A stretch of 64,000 bases of DNA from JBFHFS01 sp041583495 (lineage in GTDB: Bacteria > Bacteroidota > Bacteroidia > Bacteroidales > Marinilabiliaceae), in NCBI GenBank assembly GCA_041583495.1, contig JBFHFS010000026.1, positions 1 to 64,000 of the forward strand, in the 5' to 3' direction. The notes below the pieces were generated by a model, which saw only the letters and a program-made list of their open reading frames with translations, was not told the origin of the DNA and searched no databases. The position numbers and the translations under genes are program-made. This document shows, in pieces, positions 16,112-25,889 of the stretch (the first letter of the stretch is position 1; the number at the start of each line of letters is the position of its first letter).

Positions 16112-16550
16112 TAAAATACTTCAATCGTTCTTTTAAGCTCGTATCCAACTTAAATAACAATTAGTGGTTTCATTGCCAATTGCAACGAAGCGGCCATTTT
16201 TTAAGTTAATATTGGTTGAGCCAACCCTACTCAGTGCGAGCACAAAAAGCCTCCCTATAAAAACCGGTAACAGTTGTGTCATAAAGCGAAGGGATGGCAG
16301 TTGGAATGAAGTGAAAGACTTATGATTTGTGCGTTAAAGTTTCTTCGTTTTTCTAACCCCTCATGGCTCATTTATCATGGTAGCTTCATTTACACCCAGG
16401 CTTGCACACGATAATAACCGCAGAAATTGAACCCGGATTCAGAAATCCCGGGGACCGGCTACGTCATGGCCAAAAAAAAGGATTGCTCAATTCCTTTTTT
16501 GGGGAAGAGAGCAATCCTATTACAATTTATTCAAAAAACCTTAGGTTACC
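16112..16550. other. Intergenic region between convergent genes
   Basis: The gap contains a clear hairpin terminator near its end (16479-16518) and a small GGTTG/CAACC hairpin near 16215. No ORF of coding character. Confidence 0.5.
16472..16518 (-). terminator. Rho-independent terminator of the metalloprotease operon
   Basis: AGGATTGCTC (16479-16488) pairs perfectly with GAGCAATCCT (16509-16518). On the minus strand the stem is followed by an eight-base T run (A run at 16472-16479 on the plus strand). It lies 33 bases after the stop of the gene at 16551. Confidence 0.75.
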
Positions 16551-19178
16551 TTAATCGACCTTTAAGGCCTTGTTAATTTGAACCAATAAATATTGGTATT
16601 CTTGTTTAACCTCCCCGGAATTCATTTTAACGGCTTTCTCGAGTATGGTTTTACTTTGGAGTAGCCAGCCATAATAGATGTGGGAGATGTCGGGGGTTTG
16701 GTAAACAAACCGTTTCAAAAATCCAAAGCCACTCACCTCCTCCTGGTTTTGTAATTCATTCTCCGGAAAGCTGTAGCTCAAGGATGAGGCCCCTTCGAAT
16801 TTGGCCTGCTCTTGTTGGTTTAACAGCACCATTTCGAGCAATCCCCTTTGGGCATCCGTGAATCCATTAAGGCTGGTGGAATTTTTACCAACCACCGGTT
16901 CTTTTACACGCGAACCGCTGATAAGCAATTTCACCATATTCTTTTGCATCGACATTTTTTCCATTGTAGGCTTTTTCCCGGCCATGGTACCTCCCCAAAC
17001 AAATTGGAACACATCCTCAATGCATTCGGACTGCGTATAGGGGTTATCGAATGCTTTGGCTTCACTAAAGCCAATATTAGCCACAAATCGCATCACATAA
17101 GGGAATAATACAGATCTAAGATATTCGGAGGGATTTCCGTAGATGCCACCCACATTATTGCCCAGTTCCTGATTGTTCATCCAGGATAGATCCTCCAGGG
17201 CTTCCAACAAAAACAACATGGATTTTCGTTGAACATCCTCAGGCACCGATTTATAGGCCGGACCCACATCCCCCTCATATTTCTCGTATTGATAAACCCC
17301 GCCGATATTGGCCAACACATGTGTGAAATACCAGTAAAACTGGATGTTGATGATGGAAAAGCCCATTTTTTGACGGAACGAAAAATCCGGATCTTCATCT
17401 TTGACCCAGTCATTGATGTGCTGGGTAATATACTTCAAATTATTAATGGCATATTGAGTCGCCTTTATCTGATCATCGCCCAGATCTTCAGTCTGTGCAC
17501 TGGGATCGAAACGGGTATAAATTTGCTGACGACCATACCGGAACATGGGATCTTTTATCTTTTCCGAGATCATTTTTTCCAGCACAGGAACTTCCTCTTC
17601 GGGAGTATTGGCGCTGAAAATGGGCGAATACAACCAATCAATCACATAATAATCATAAACCCCCAGGTCCGGCGGGTTCAGCTTCACCCCTTTTTCAAAA
17701 TCGCCTTCCTGGGCAATAAAGTTAAACCGGGCATAATCCATGATGGAAGGCGTGGTGCCATATTTTTGGGTAAAAGAGGGTGACCGCAATGAATCCACAG
17801 GGAAGGATGAAGAGGCGCCCATGTTATGCATCAGCCCCAAACAATGCCCCATCTCATGGGTGGCAATATAACGGATGGCCTCCCCCATGATCTCTTCTGG
17901 GATATTTTTGGTGCGTACCCGTTTATCCGCTACCGAAGTCTGGATGAATAGCCAATCGCTCAGCAGATCCACCACCCCATGGTACAAATAGACCGAGGCA
18001 TTCAAGATCTCACCCGTGCGGGGATCAATCCATGAGGGCCCCATTGAATTTTGGGTAAGGGTTGGTCCATATTTCACACAATTGTACTTGATATTATTAG
18101 GATCGAAAAGCGGATCCTCTTTTGGATACATCTGCGTTACAATCGCATTCTTAAAGCCGGCTTTCTCGAAGGCTTTATTCCAGGTCTCCACCCCTTCTAT
18201 AATGTATTTAACCCAATCAGCAGGGAACTTATCATCTATATAAAAGCGGATGGGTTTTACAGGTTCGGTTAAGATGCCCTTTTTAAAGGCCTCCACATCC
18301 TTAGGTTGCAGATCCCACCGATTGGTATAGTACAGTGGGGTCACCCCATTGTCCTGGCCTGAGAAGGTCATATGGCCATTGTAAAACACCCCAATGCGGG
18401 GATCATTTATCCGGGGGCGCATCGTGCTGTCGGGCAACAACATCAGCGACCGTTTCATGACCGCCGTAGCGGGTTTGTTTTCTTCGTAAACAAAGCCAAA
18501 AAACGTGGAGGTCACCTCATAAGATAAATGCGAGGTAATGGAAATATTATCGTCAAAAGCCATCACCTCTCCGAGCAGCGAATTTTCATTTTTATAGGTA
18601 GAAGTACGGGAATACAAGCCACCCGCCGGCGTAAAGGGATCCAACTCCTGTTTCCCGCTCACAAAGAAATTGGTGACATCGAACAGCAAGGAAGTGCTAT
18701 CGGCCGGAACTCCAATAATTTTAAATGAAGCCAGGATGGCCCCCAGATTGTTTTTGTCAAGGGCACTCTTCAGGTTCTCCTCATTGGTCTTCGACAAGAA
18801 ATTGGCCTCACGTATTTGGATGGCCGAATCGCTCCTGGTAAAATAAATGCAGATGGGTGTATGAGGCTGTTGCCCCACAATGCTATAGTCTGAGCTACTT
18901 ACCGACTCGGTCATGGAACCCAAAAGCATCTTCTTCTCCAACAGATCTTCTGGAAATTCGAAATATACTTTACCATCTATTTTATGAAGGGTAATTAACC
19001 CTTTTACAGTGGTAACCTTCTTATCCTTAAATAGCTTTTCGTAAGGGGTATTCCGCTTGGCTTCGGCTTTTTGTTCCGTTTTAGCATCTTTCTTTCTGCT
19101 TTTTTTGGGTGCCGAAAAAAGAACCAGGGTGGGAACTATTAAAAAGCAAAGCAATACAAATATCTTTTTATTCATCAT
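16551..19178 (-). CDS. Large secreted zinc metalloprotease (DUF5117/DUF4953 type)
   Basis: An 875-residue exported metzincin-like protease. Signal peptide MNKKIFVLLCFLIVPTLVLFS precedes a Lys-rich start. Zinc site: HEMGHCLGLMHN beginning at H441, an HEXXHXLGXXHN motif, followed by the probable Met-turn SIMDYARFN. Bacteroidetes proteins of this architecture have an N-terminal DUF5117-type domain (seen from TPYEKLF onward, with LEKKMLLGSMTESVS) and a catalytic DUF4953-type domain. It is the last gene of the SusC/D locus, immediately downstream of a paralog (18-base gap). Probable role: outer-membrane or periplasmic proteolysis to feed the uptake system. Confidence 0.88.
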   Translation of the reverse strand: MMNKKIFVLLCFLIVPTLVLFSAPKKSRKKDAKTEQKAEAKRNTPYEKLFKDKKVTTVKGLITLHKIDGKVYFEFPEDLLEKKMLLGSMTESVSSSDYSIVGQQPHTPICIYFTRSDSAIQIREANFLSKTNEENLKSALDKNNLGAILASFKIIGVPADSTSLLFDVTNFFVSGKQELDPFTPAGGLYSRTSTYKNENSLLGEVMAFDDNISITSHLSYEVTSTFFGFVYEENKPATAVMKRSLMLLPDSTMRPRINDPRIGVFYNGHMTFSGQDNGVTPLYYTNRWDLQPKDVEAFKKGILTEPVKPIRFYIDDKFPADWVKYIIEGVETWNKAFEKAGFKNAIVTQMYPKEDPLFDPNNIKYNCVKYGPTLTQNSMGPSWIDPRTGEILNASVYLYHGVVDLLSDWLFIQTSVADKRVRTKNIPEEIMGEAIRYIATHEMGHCLGLMHNMGASSSFPVDSLRSPSFTQKYGTTPSIMDYARFNFIAQEGDFEKGVKLNPPDLGVYDYYVIDWLYSPIFSANTPEEEVPVLEKMISEKIKDPMFRYGRQQIYTRFDPSAQTEDLGDDQIKATQYAINNLKYITQHINDWVKDEDPDFSFRQKMGFSIINIQFYWYFTHVLANIGGVYQYEKYEGDVGPAYKSVPEDVQRKSMLFLLEALEDLSWMNNQELGNNVGGIYGNPSEYLRSVLFPYVMRFVANIGFSEAKAFDNPYTQSECIEDVFQFVWGGTMAGKKPTMEKMSMQKNMVKLLISGSRVKEPVVGKNSTSLNGFTDAQRGLLEMVLLNQQEQAKFEGASSLSYSFPENELQNQEEVSGFGFLKRFVYQTPDISHIYYGWLLQSKTILEKAVKMNSGEVKQEYQYLLVQINKALKVD

Positions 19179-19196
19179 TAGTGGTTTAAAGGGTTT

Positions 19197-21809
19197 TTAC
19201 CGAATTGTTTTTTCAATTTGATGTAATAGCAATTGGTAATGCACCTTAGTCTCATTATCCCTTGTGGTTCTGACAGCCCGCTCGAGCAAAGATTTGGTTT
19301 CCAAAAGATACCCATAATAGAGGCTTTCGAGCGAAGGCTTCAGGGAAAAGCTGATGGTTGTTCCCGAAAACCCGGACACGGGATCAGAATCGAAGGAGGC
19401 CTCTGAATAACAGGGATTCAGGTATTCGTTGAAACCCTCGTAACCAAAATCCTGAATGCTCTTTTGCTTCACAAATTCGGGCAGTTGAATACCGGTCAAT
19501 GAATTGGCTGCCAGAGCCGACTTGCCACCGGCCTCCGCCTTGGCCAAATCACTTCCTTCAATGATGGATTTCACAAAGGCTTTCTGGATATCCTTGTCCG
19601 CATCCGGGAGGGTCTTTCCTTTTCGGGTCTCTGCCCAAACGGCGGCAAAAATATCCTTCATACACTCTTTGGAGGTATAGGGGTTTTTTTCGAGCGATTT
19701 ATCGGCCGAAAGCGACACCTTTAGGCTGGAAGCCAGCAACACTTCCACCAGTTTCTCCCTCAAAACATTGACGGGGGTTCCCGTTAAGGTCATATTTTCA
19801 ATCACCTCTCTTTTCTCCAGCCAATCCAGATCTTTTATCTCCTTCAATAAAAAGTTGAGCGCAGCTTCTTGCCTATTCCGGGGAACAGATTCAAAGAAAG
19901 GACGCGGATCGCCCTCATACTTCTCATTGAGATAAATCCCACCCACATTCGAATAGATATGATTCAGATAACGCACATACTGAGAGATGATGCCGTTCCA
20001 GATGGTTTGCCGGTACGAATAATCTTTATCCTGCTCCCCTACCCAATCGTTGAGGTGATTCATTACATATTTCAGGTTTTTAATGCCATACACAGAAGCT
20101 TTAATGGCATCATCACCCAAATCTTCACTTTGTGAGCTGGGATCCATGGTATAGCCCTGTTGCTTGCCATATCGATAGATGGGATCGTTGGCCTTCTCTG
20201 AAATCATGGCGGTTAAGCGCTCAGACTCCTGCTCGGCATTGGCACACCCGGAGAAATATGAATAGTTCCATTTTACCAGGAAATAATCGTACAAACCGAA
20301 TTTGGGAGGTGAGAGTCTCACCCCTCGCTCCTTATCACCGGGTTGGGCCACATAGTTAAACCGGGCATAATCCATTATCGAATAAGTCGTTCCATATTTC
20401 TGAGTGAAACCGGGCGAACGTAACGAATCAACGGGAATCGCTGCCGAAGCCCCCATGTTATGCATGAAGCCCAGGCAGTGCCCTACTTCATGCCGAATCA
20501 CATAGCGCAACCCCTCATCCAGGTAGCTCTGCGGCAGTATGACCTGACGAACATTCTCATCGGCAGGAGAAATTTGAATGAACATCCAGTTATTAAGCAA
20601 CTTAACGATGTTGTGATAGACATAAACACTGGCGTTGATAATCTCACCCGACCGTGGATCCACCCAGGAGGGGCCCATGGCATTGGCCACTGGCGAAGGG
20701 GAGTATCTCACACAGTTATATTTAAGGTTGTCGGGATCAAACTCCGGATCATCGGTTGGATAATCAATGGCCCGGATGGCGTTTTTCAGACCGATTTTTT
20801 CAAAGGCCTCCTGCCAGTCGTTGATCGCATTTTTGATGGAGCTTCTCCATGATTCCGGAAAATCGCTGTCCACATAAAAGGTGATGGGCTTTACCGGATC
20901 GACCAATTCACCCTTGTTGAAGGCTTCGATGTTGGAGGGAATCAGGTTAAACCGGTGGGCATAAAACACCTGTTCGGAACGGTTGGTCGAGTTGGACAAC
21001 TTATCCTTTTTCGAAACAAAGATGCCAATACGGGGATCTGCAATTCTGGGTCTGGCAGGGTTTTGGGATAGCAACAAAAGAGTACGGGTCATCACCGCCG
21101 TGAAGGGCTCGTCTTTTTGGACAGTCACCGTTTTACTCTTCAGGGTGACATCGTAGGACATATGACTCTTGATGGTAAGGTTATCCTCGAACGATTTTAC
21201 CTCACCAACAAAGGAACGGTCACTTTTAAAGGACTGTGACCGCGTCAAACCGGCTGGGGATCCGTTAAAAGGCGACAACTCTTTGATGTCTTTGAGGAAG
21301 AAACCGGTCACATCGATTACCGCGGCTGTGGTATCGGGATTAAAGGCTTCTATCTTGAAGTTTGCCATGATGGCACTCAGACTGTTTTTTTCCAGGGCCT
21401 CGAGGATATTCTTCTCCCCCATTGGCGCCACCATTTCTTTGTTGATTCGCCTCAACTGCAAGGTGGAATCCACTCGTGAAAATTCAACCTGAAGCGGCGT
21501 AAAGGGCTTAGACCCCACTACCCCACTGGTATTGTCGCTAATTTGCGAAATGGTGGAACCCAACAGCATCTCTCGTCCCATTAGATTAAAAGGAACTTCC
21601 AGGTACAGTTTATTCTTAACAAAATAGATATTGATAAAACCCTCGGCCTTTTGCTGCGGGTCTTTCAACAGTTTTTCATATGGAGTTGGTTTGGGCACTC
21701 TGGCAACGGCCTCCTTTTTTTTCTTACTCTTCCAAAATTGCGCATTCGACTGAATGGGAGCACCTGTTAAAAAGATGCAGATGAATACAAATAATAGTCT
21801 CTTGGTCAT
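19197..21809 (-). CDS. Large secreted zinc metalloprotease (tandem paralog)
   Basis: An 870-residue paralog of the gene at 16551, colinear along the whole length. Leader MTKRLLFVFICIFLTGAPIQSNAQ. Zinc site HEVGHCLGFMHN starts at H440 and the Met-turn SIMDYARFN follows; family blocks PTPYEKLL and GREMLLGST are shared. Both copies keep all three zinc His residues, so both are presumably active. It is separated by 300 bases, with a strong hairpin, from the upstream PKD-like lipoprotein gene, so its expression may be partly uncoupled from the SusC/D part. Confidence 0.88.
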   Translation of the reverse strand: MTKRLLFVFICIFLTGAPIQSNAQFWKSKKKKEAVARVPKPTPYEKLLKDPQQKAEGFINIYFVKNKLYLEVPFNLMGREMLLGSTISQISDNTSGVVGSKPFTPLQVEFSRVDSTLQLRRINKEMVAPMGEKNILEALEKNSLSAIMANFKIEAFNPDTTAAVIDVTGFFLKDIKELSPFNGSPAGLTRSQSFKSDRSFVGEVKSFEDNLTIKSHMSYDVTLKSKTVTVQKDEPFTAVMTRTLLLLSQNPARPRIADPRIGIFVSKKDKLSNSTNRSEQVFYAHRFNLIPSNIEAFNKGELVDPVKPITFYVDSDFPESWRSSIKNAINDWQEAFEKIGLKNAIRAIDYPTDDPEFDPDNLKYNCVRYSPSPVANAMGPSWVDPRSGEIINASVYVYHNIVKLLNNWMFIQISPADENVRQVILPQSYLDEGLRYVIRHEVGHCLGFMHNMGASAAIPVDSLRSPGFTQKYGTTYSIMDYARFNYVAQPGDKERGVRLSPPKFGLYDYFLVKWNYSYFSGCANAEQESERLTAMISEKANDPIYRYGKQQGYTMDPSSQSEDLGDDAIKASVYGIKNLKYVMNHLNDWVGEQDKDYSYRQTIWNGIISQYVRYLNHIYSNVGGIYLNEKYEGDPRPFFESVPRNRQEAALNFLLKEIKDLDWLEKREVIENMTLTGTPVNVLREKLVEVLLASSLKVSLSADKSLEKNPYTSKECMKDIFAAVWAETRKGKTLPDADKDIQKAFVKSIIEGSDLAKAEAGGKSALAANSLTGIQLPEFVKQKSIQDFGYEGFNEYLNPCYSEASFDSDPVSGFSGTTISFSLKPSLESLYYGYLLETKSLLERAVRTTRDNETKVHYQLLLHQIEKTIR

Positions 21810-22109
21810 ACCTTCCTTAATTTGGTCGTTTTTTTGAGGTCAAATAAATACGCCCCGTTCTGGTAATTAATTTTAATAACAGCTTCTAATCAACGGTTGA
21901 TAATGGTCATTTCTTTACAATAATCAAACCTCTTTCCATCCCGAAAATTATTGTGCAAAATAATCCACGGTCTAATTACACATAGAAATCTCATTTGGAT
22001 GTTTATAACCCGAATTGACAACTCCGTTGTGGTTGAAACAAGCAAAATACTGCACCGAAAAAGCCAATATAATTTTCGATGCAGTATTTCTCAGGAATTG
22101 TTCTACTCT
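21810..22109 (-). other. Gap in the SusC/D locus holding a strong hairpin
   Basis: The gap contains a perfect 10-bp hairpin (22045-22089, listed separately) and AT-rich sequence. On the minus strand TATTTATTTG near 21845 is only a partial match to a -7 box, so no promoter for the proteases is called. Confidence 0.4.
22045..22089 (-). terminator. Hairpin after the PKD-like gene (terminator or attenuator)
   Basis: AAATACTGCA (22045-22054) pairs exactly with TGCAGTATTT (22080-22089), with inner CGAAAA/TTTTCG pairing that prolongs the stem. It starts just 21 bases beyond the stop of the upstream minus-strand gene. No clear U-tract follows on the minus strand, so it could be an mRNA-stabilising or partially terminating structure. 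Confidence 0.5.
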
Positions 22110-23633
22110 CTATTTTTGAGCAATAATGGCGGTTATTCTGCCAAATCCCTCAAAAGTCTTAATGTTATCCATATCAATATTTGCGGCCCCTAAATTAACA
22201 AATGGCAACAGATACACCTTACCTTCAGAACCAAATGTGGACATCACCAACTGCTTATCATTGGTTGAGATATCGGCACTTGAGGTAGGATAACCCGCCT
22301 GGGTATATACCTGCAAGGTGGTAATCTCTTCTCCGGCGGGAGCGGTATAACGCTCTTCAAAGGTGGGCACGGAAGTACCAAACAGCATGGCATAGATTTT
22401 CGTGCTGGTGGCATAAAACATCACCTTTTGATTATCGAGCAACACGAATTTGGTCGCATTGTCGATGTCGGGTGCCGATGACAAATCAAACAGCGATTTA
22501 GGACTGGGTGCTGTGGGCGACGGATATCCGGAAACCCCACCATCGAGCACATATAAAGCCAGCTTCCCTGTTGATTTATTCTTTAGCACATGTAAAAAGT
22601 CACCATCCAGGTTGGTAGCTGCTGCCACGTTGACCATATTGGGAACCGACGATGGGTTGAAGGCTTTGTCGGTAACGGGTTCATAGGGATGCATACTGTG
22701 ATCGGCAAAGGATGAAACCGAGGGCAAATAGATAAACTGCTCATTCACTTCATCATAAAAATTGATGGCTACAGGTACATTCCCCACCCCATTGATTGCC
22801 ACCTTGTTGGGCACTTTGTATGAAAAGTCGAAGGGGAGCCCGAATTTTTTAGAGATAGCCATCCAGGTAGACGTTAGTTTTCCTTCGCCAACATAGATAT
22901 CTCCCTGGTTGACTCCCCCCAGCAGCTGAGGACTAAAAGTGGCATCATGAGCAAAAAACAGATCGCCGTTTTCCCCGCCAAAGGTATAATCAAAGGTATT
23001 GATTTGGCTGAAGGAATTGTTGGTGATGGTCAATAAGGCATTGGTCCCGTAAACAGTGGTAAACCGCATCTGCTTAACCAGCCCGGACAGGTAACTGCCA
23101 TCGTTATTGGCCGAGAAAATATTATGAAGAACCTTAACCTTATCATACCCCGAGGTCACTTCAGGTGACATAATCAGGCTTAAATCGGTTTGAGACTCTC
23201 CAACGGTTTCGGCCACCACCAGCCCTTCACCCAAATTATTTTTGACCGTTAAGGGCCAGGCTGTTATGTATTTCAGCTGGGTTGATTGATCGGTTACTGT
23301 AAAAACCAATTGATAATAATAATTGGATTCATTAGGCCTGAGGCGAACTTCATAATCCAGATTTCGCTCTTCTCCAATCACAAAATAGGTGGTGTCATTG
23401 GGCGAAACATTCAGGCGCCATTCGTAGCTCAGATCCGATTCGGACTGGCCCTGGGTAGAAATATCAGGGTTCACCACGAGATTTTCGAACTGATAAACGC
23501 TCAGTTGCGAAACCCCTGTGGTATCGACCACCACACTGGGAATATTATTTATATCCAGGGTACTGTTATCCTCCGTGCAGGAAGAGATTAGCCCTATTAA
23601 CAAGATGAATATCAAACTATATGTTGCTTTCAT
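22110..23633 (-). CDS. PKD-like family lipoprotein of the SusC/D locus
   Basis: A 507-residue outer-surface lipoprotein from the ATG at 23633; the upstream in-frame extension overlaps the neighbouring gene and is rejected. Signal peptide MKATYSLIFILLIGLISSC ends in a lipobox Cys. The N-terminal ~150 residues look like the PKD-like domain found in Bacteroidetes nutrient-uptake loci (DLSYEWRLNVSPNDTTYF; YQLVFTVTDQSTQLKY). The rest suggests a beta-propeller, from repeated short strands. It starts 4 bases after the stop of the DUF4843 gene. Probable role: surface binding accessory of the SusC/D transporter. Confidence 0.8.
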   Translation of the reverse strand: MKATYSLIFILLIGLISSCTEDNSTLDINNIPSVVVDTTGVSQLSVYQFENLVVNPDISTQGQSESDLSYEWRLNVSPNDTTYFVIGEERNLDYEVRLRPNESNYYYQLVFTVTDQSTQLKYITAWPLTVKNNLGEGLVVAETVGESQTDLSLIMSPEVTSGYDKVKVLHNIFSANNDGSYLSGLVKQMRFTTVYGTNALLTITNNSFSQINTFDYTFGGENGDLFFAHDATFSPQLLGGVNQGDIYVGEGKLTSTWMAISKKFGLPFDFSYKVPNKVAINGVGNVPVAINFYDEVNEQFIYLPSVSSFADHSMHPYEPVTDKAFNPSSVPNMVNVAAATNLDGDFLHVLKNKSTGKLALYVLDGGVSGYPSPTAPSPKSLFDLSSAPDIDNATKFVLLDNQKVMFYATSTKIYAMLFGTSVPTFEERYTAPAGEEITTLQVYTQAGYPTSSADISTNDKQLVMSTFGSEGKVYLLPFVNLGAANIDMDNIKTFEGFGRITAIIAQK

Positions 23634-23637
23634 GTTT

Positions 23638-24372
23638 TTAGTTGAATTTCGATTGAGTATAATACTTGGGTACGATATCTTCTCCGGCTTTTGTCCCGTC
23701 ATCGTGCTTGAGATGATTATCGGGATGATCCAGATTCCACTGCATAATATAATCGCCATATTGGGTTCCTAATGCTACGGCCCCGGCCATTCCATATGCT
23801 CGATAATCATAAATATCGAATTTGAGCAATCCCGTGGAAGCCACCAATACCCGATATGCTTCGGTGCTTGAAGTGGCACAGAAAAAATATTTAACATATC
23901 TCCAGTCGGGAATCACCACCTGGTCGGACCATTTGATGGTGAATAGGTTGGTTTCTACATTTCCTTTATTAAAATCCTCTGAATCGATCAATTTCACAGC
24001 CACGGTAATGGTTGTATCGGCCAACTCAGGGGAGTTAAACAACTTAACAGACAGGGTTCCCTTGAATTCATTGGCCTTTACCACCCCGCCAACTATTTCG
24101 TATTGATCGGCAGTGGCAGTGGTTAACGAGTCGATCACCTCTACAGCAAAGGTTCTGTCGTGATCCGCAGCGGCGCCAAGAATCTGTACTTCAACGGTTT
24201 GAATATATTCATCTTCCGTATTTGTTAAGAAGGAATATTCAACCGAAGAGGACACAAAATTAACAGCCGAATAGGCGGTATCGTAGGTCATTATTTCTTC
24301 CTGTTCGCAGGCGCTCATCATTAGCAACAAGCTCAGGGAAAGGTATAGTAGGGCAAATTTCATCTTTTTCAT
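23638..24372 (-). CDS. DUF4843 domain lipoprotein
   Basis: A 244-residue lipoprotein: leader ends LLLMMSAC, a lipobox. The sequence (TYDTAYSAVNFVSS; TFAVEVIDSLTTATADQYEIV; FTIKWSDQVVIPDWR) follows the DUF4843 pattern of an extracellular beta-sandwich accessory protein. Such proteins recur directly behind SusC/SusD pairs, often with PKD-like lipoproteins. Function unknown, presumably ligand or partner binding at the cell surface. Gap of 11 bases to the preceding SusD gene. Confidence 0.8.
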   Translation of the reverse strand: MKKMKFALLYLSLSLLLMMSACEQEEIMTYDTAYSAVNFVSSSVEYSFLTNTEDEYIQTVEVQILGAAADHDRTFAVEVIDSLTTATADQYEIVGGVVKANEFKGTLSVKLFNSPELADTTITVAVKLIDSEDFNKGNVETNLFTIKWSDQVVIPDWRYVKYFFCATSSTEAYRVLVASTGLLKFDIYDYRAYGMAGAVALGTQYGDYIMQWNLDHPDNHLKHDDGTKAGEDIVPKYYTQSKFN

Positions 24373-24383
24373 ATCTCCTTTTT

Positions 24384-25877
24384 TTATTGTTTCCGACCGA
24401 ATAAGGTTTCACTATCAGGATAAGGCAGCACATAAATGTCGTCGTCTACCGCCGTTACGCCAGAATAACCTGGAATAAAGTCCATGCCAATACGTTTATA
24501 ATAGAAAAACAACTGTCCTTCGCTTACAAATTCTTTCCGGTACTCCTTAAACAGCTCATCGTTGAGCAGGGTCATATCCGTTTCGGCAGGAATCTCCTCA
24601 ATAATTCCACGGCTCCCCCGCACCTCATTTAAATAACCAATGGCTTTAGATAAGTCGGGCACCTCCCGTTTCATATAGCTTTCGGCAGCTATGTAATACA
24701 TCTCGGGCAATTTAATGAGAGGCATCATATTGGGATGACTGTCATTATTAGTACCCTGGCTCCCCTGACGCAACTTAACACATACTTTCCCCGATAATTG
24801 ATCTTCGAGCAGGGTGTTAAATCTTATATCCACCGCACCAATGTTAGAGTTACTGGTTTCATAGAGTTCTTCCGCACTGGTAAATGGAATATAGAGGGAA
24901 TTGTAGTCGGTGGCTTCCGCTGCATCCAGAAAAACATCCACGATATCCTCAAAAGCGGTCACGTTAAGATCGAACAGATGCTCGCTGTATAAGACCGGAT
25001 CGGATGTAATGGGATAGGTTTCTGAATTAATCAGATGTGCACTGGAATGGTTTATCACCTCCTCGGCAGCCTCGCCGGCGGCCGTGATGTTTTCTATTCC
25101 CCCTTGCCACAAAAGCACCCTTGCTTTCAGGGCCAGAACGGCATAATAGTTCATCCGGTTTTCACGGTCGTCATAAAAACCATCTTCATTAATCACATCG
25201 TAGTAATCGTCATCCCTGGTGGCATTTTCATATATGGGATCCTGCTTCAACAATGCTAAAGCCTCGTCCAAGTCGGTTATCATTAACTCAAACGTCTGGT
25301 CATAGGATAACTGAGGGGTTAGATTCTTGTCGTAGCTCTGTACATAAGGGATGGCTGCTTTGTCGGAAAGATCGGATCGTTGTGCTAAGTTTCCGTATCC
25401 GAACAACCGCATCAAATCAAAATGCAGAAAAGCTCTTAACCCGAGTAATTCTCCCTTGATAATATCATGATTGACCTCCTCAAGCACCTCTTTATTTTTT
25501 TCGAGGTAAGTCAACTCATTGTTAACATTGGCAATAACGGTATACATCTTAGTCCACATGGACTCAATCTGCGACGAGGCAGTGGCGGTTTCGTATTCGA
25601 ATTGTTGCATCTCTTCGTAAACCGCCAGGCTCGACAAGGTGGCATATTGTTGCGACAACAGGTCCACGATGTTCCAGGTCATGTCCCGGGCATATAGGTT
25701 GGGACTGGTCATGCCGATGTAGCAACCCATCAGAGCATCCTTAAAACCGGCCTCTTGCTTAAACTGATCTTCTGCTTTTATCTCGGACGATGACGTAACA
25801 TCCAGCCAATCCTCGCAAGAGGTTGCGAAAAGAGCTATAAGAAAGGCACCGAGTATATGTATGAGTTTTGTTTTCAT
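24384..25877 (-). CDS. susD-like: RagB/SusD family nutrient-uptake lipoprotein
   Basis: A 497-residue surface lipoprotein with leader MKTKLIHILGAFLIALFATSC. The helical TPR-like SusD core is visible: GELLGLRAFLHFDLMRLFGYG, and near the C terminus PLIKLPEMYYIAAESYM with YLNEVRGSRGI and EYRKEFVSEGQLFFYYKR. It forms a lid on the SusC channel and binds the substrate. It starts 12 bases after the SusC stop, in the standard SusC-SusD order. Its own ligand type is not inferable, but the locus lacks glycosidases and has two proteases. Confidence 0.93.
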   Translation of the reverse strand: MKTKLIHILGAFLIALFATSCEDWLDVTSSSEIKAEDQFKQEAGFKDALMGCYIGMTSPNLYARDMTWNIVDLLSQQYATLSSLAVYEEMQQFEYETATASSQIESMWTKMYTVIANVNNELTYLEKNKEVLEEVNHDIIKGELLGLRAFLHFDLMRLFGYGNLAQRSDLSDKAAIPYVQSYDKNLTPQLSYDQTFELMITDLDEALALLKQDPIYENATRDDDYYDVINEDGFYDDRENRMNYYAVLALKARVLLWQGGIENITAAGEAAEEVINHSSAHLINSETYPITSDPVLYSEHLFDLNVTAFEDIVDVFLDAAEATDYNSLYIPFTSAEELYETSNSNIGAVDIRFNTLLEDQLSGKVCVKLRQGSQGTNNDSHPNMMPLIKLPEMYYIAAESYMKREVPDLSKAIGYLNEVRGSRGIIEEIPAETDMTLLNDELFKEYRKEFVSEGQLFFYYKRIGMDFIPGYSGVTAVDDDIYVLPYPDSETLFGRKQ

Positions 25878-25889
25878 GTAATTAACGAT

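Noticed and set aside
23634..23759. N-terminal extension of the PKD-like lipoprotein frame to 23759
   Set aside because: It overlaps the upstream DUF4843 gene and precedes the proper signal peptide and lipobox, so the start is at 23633.
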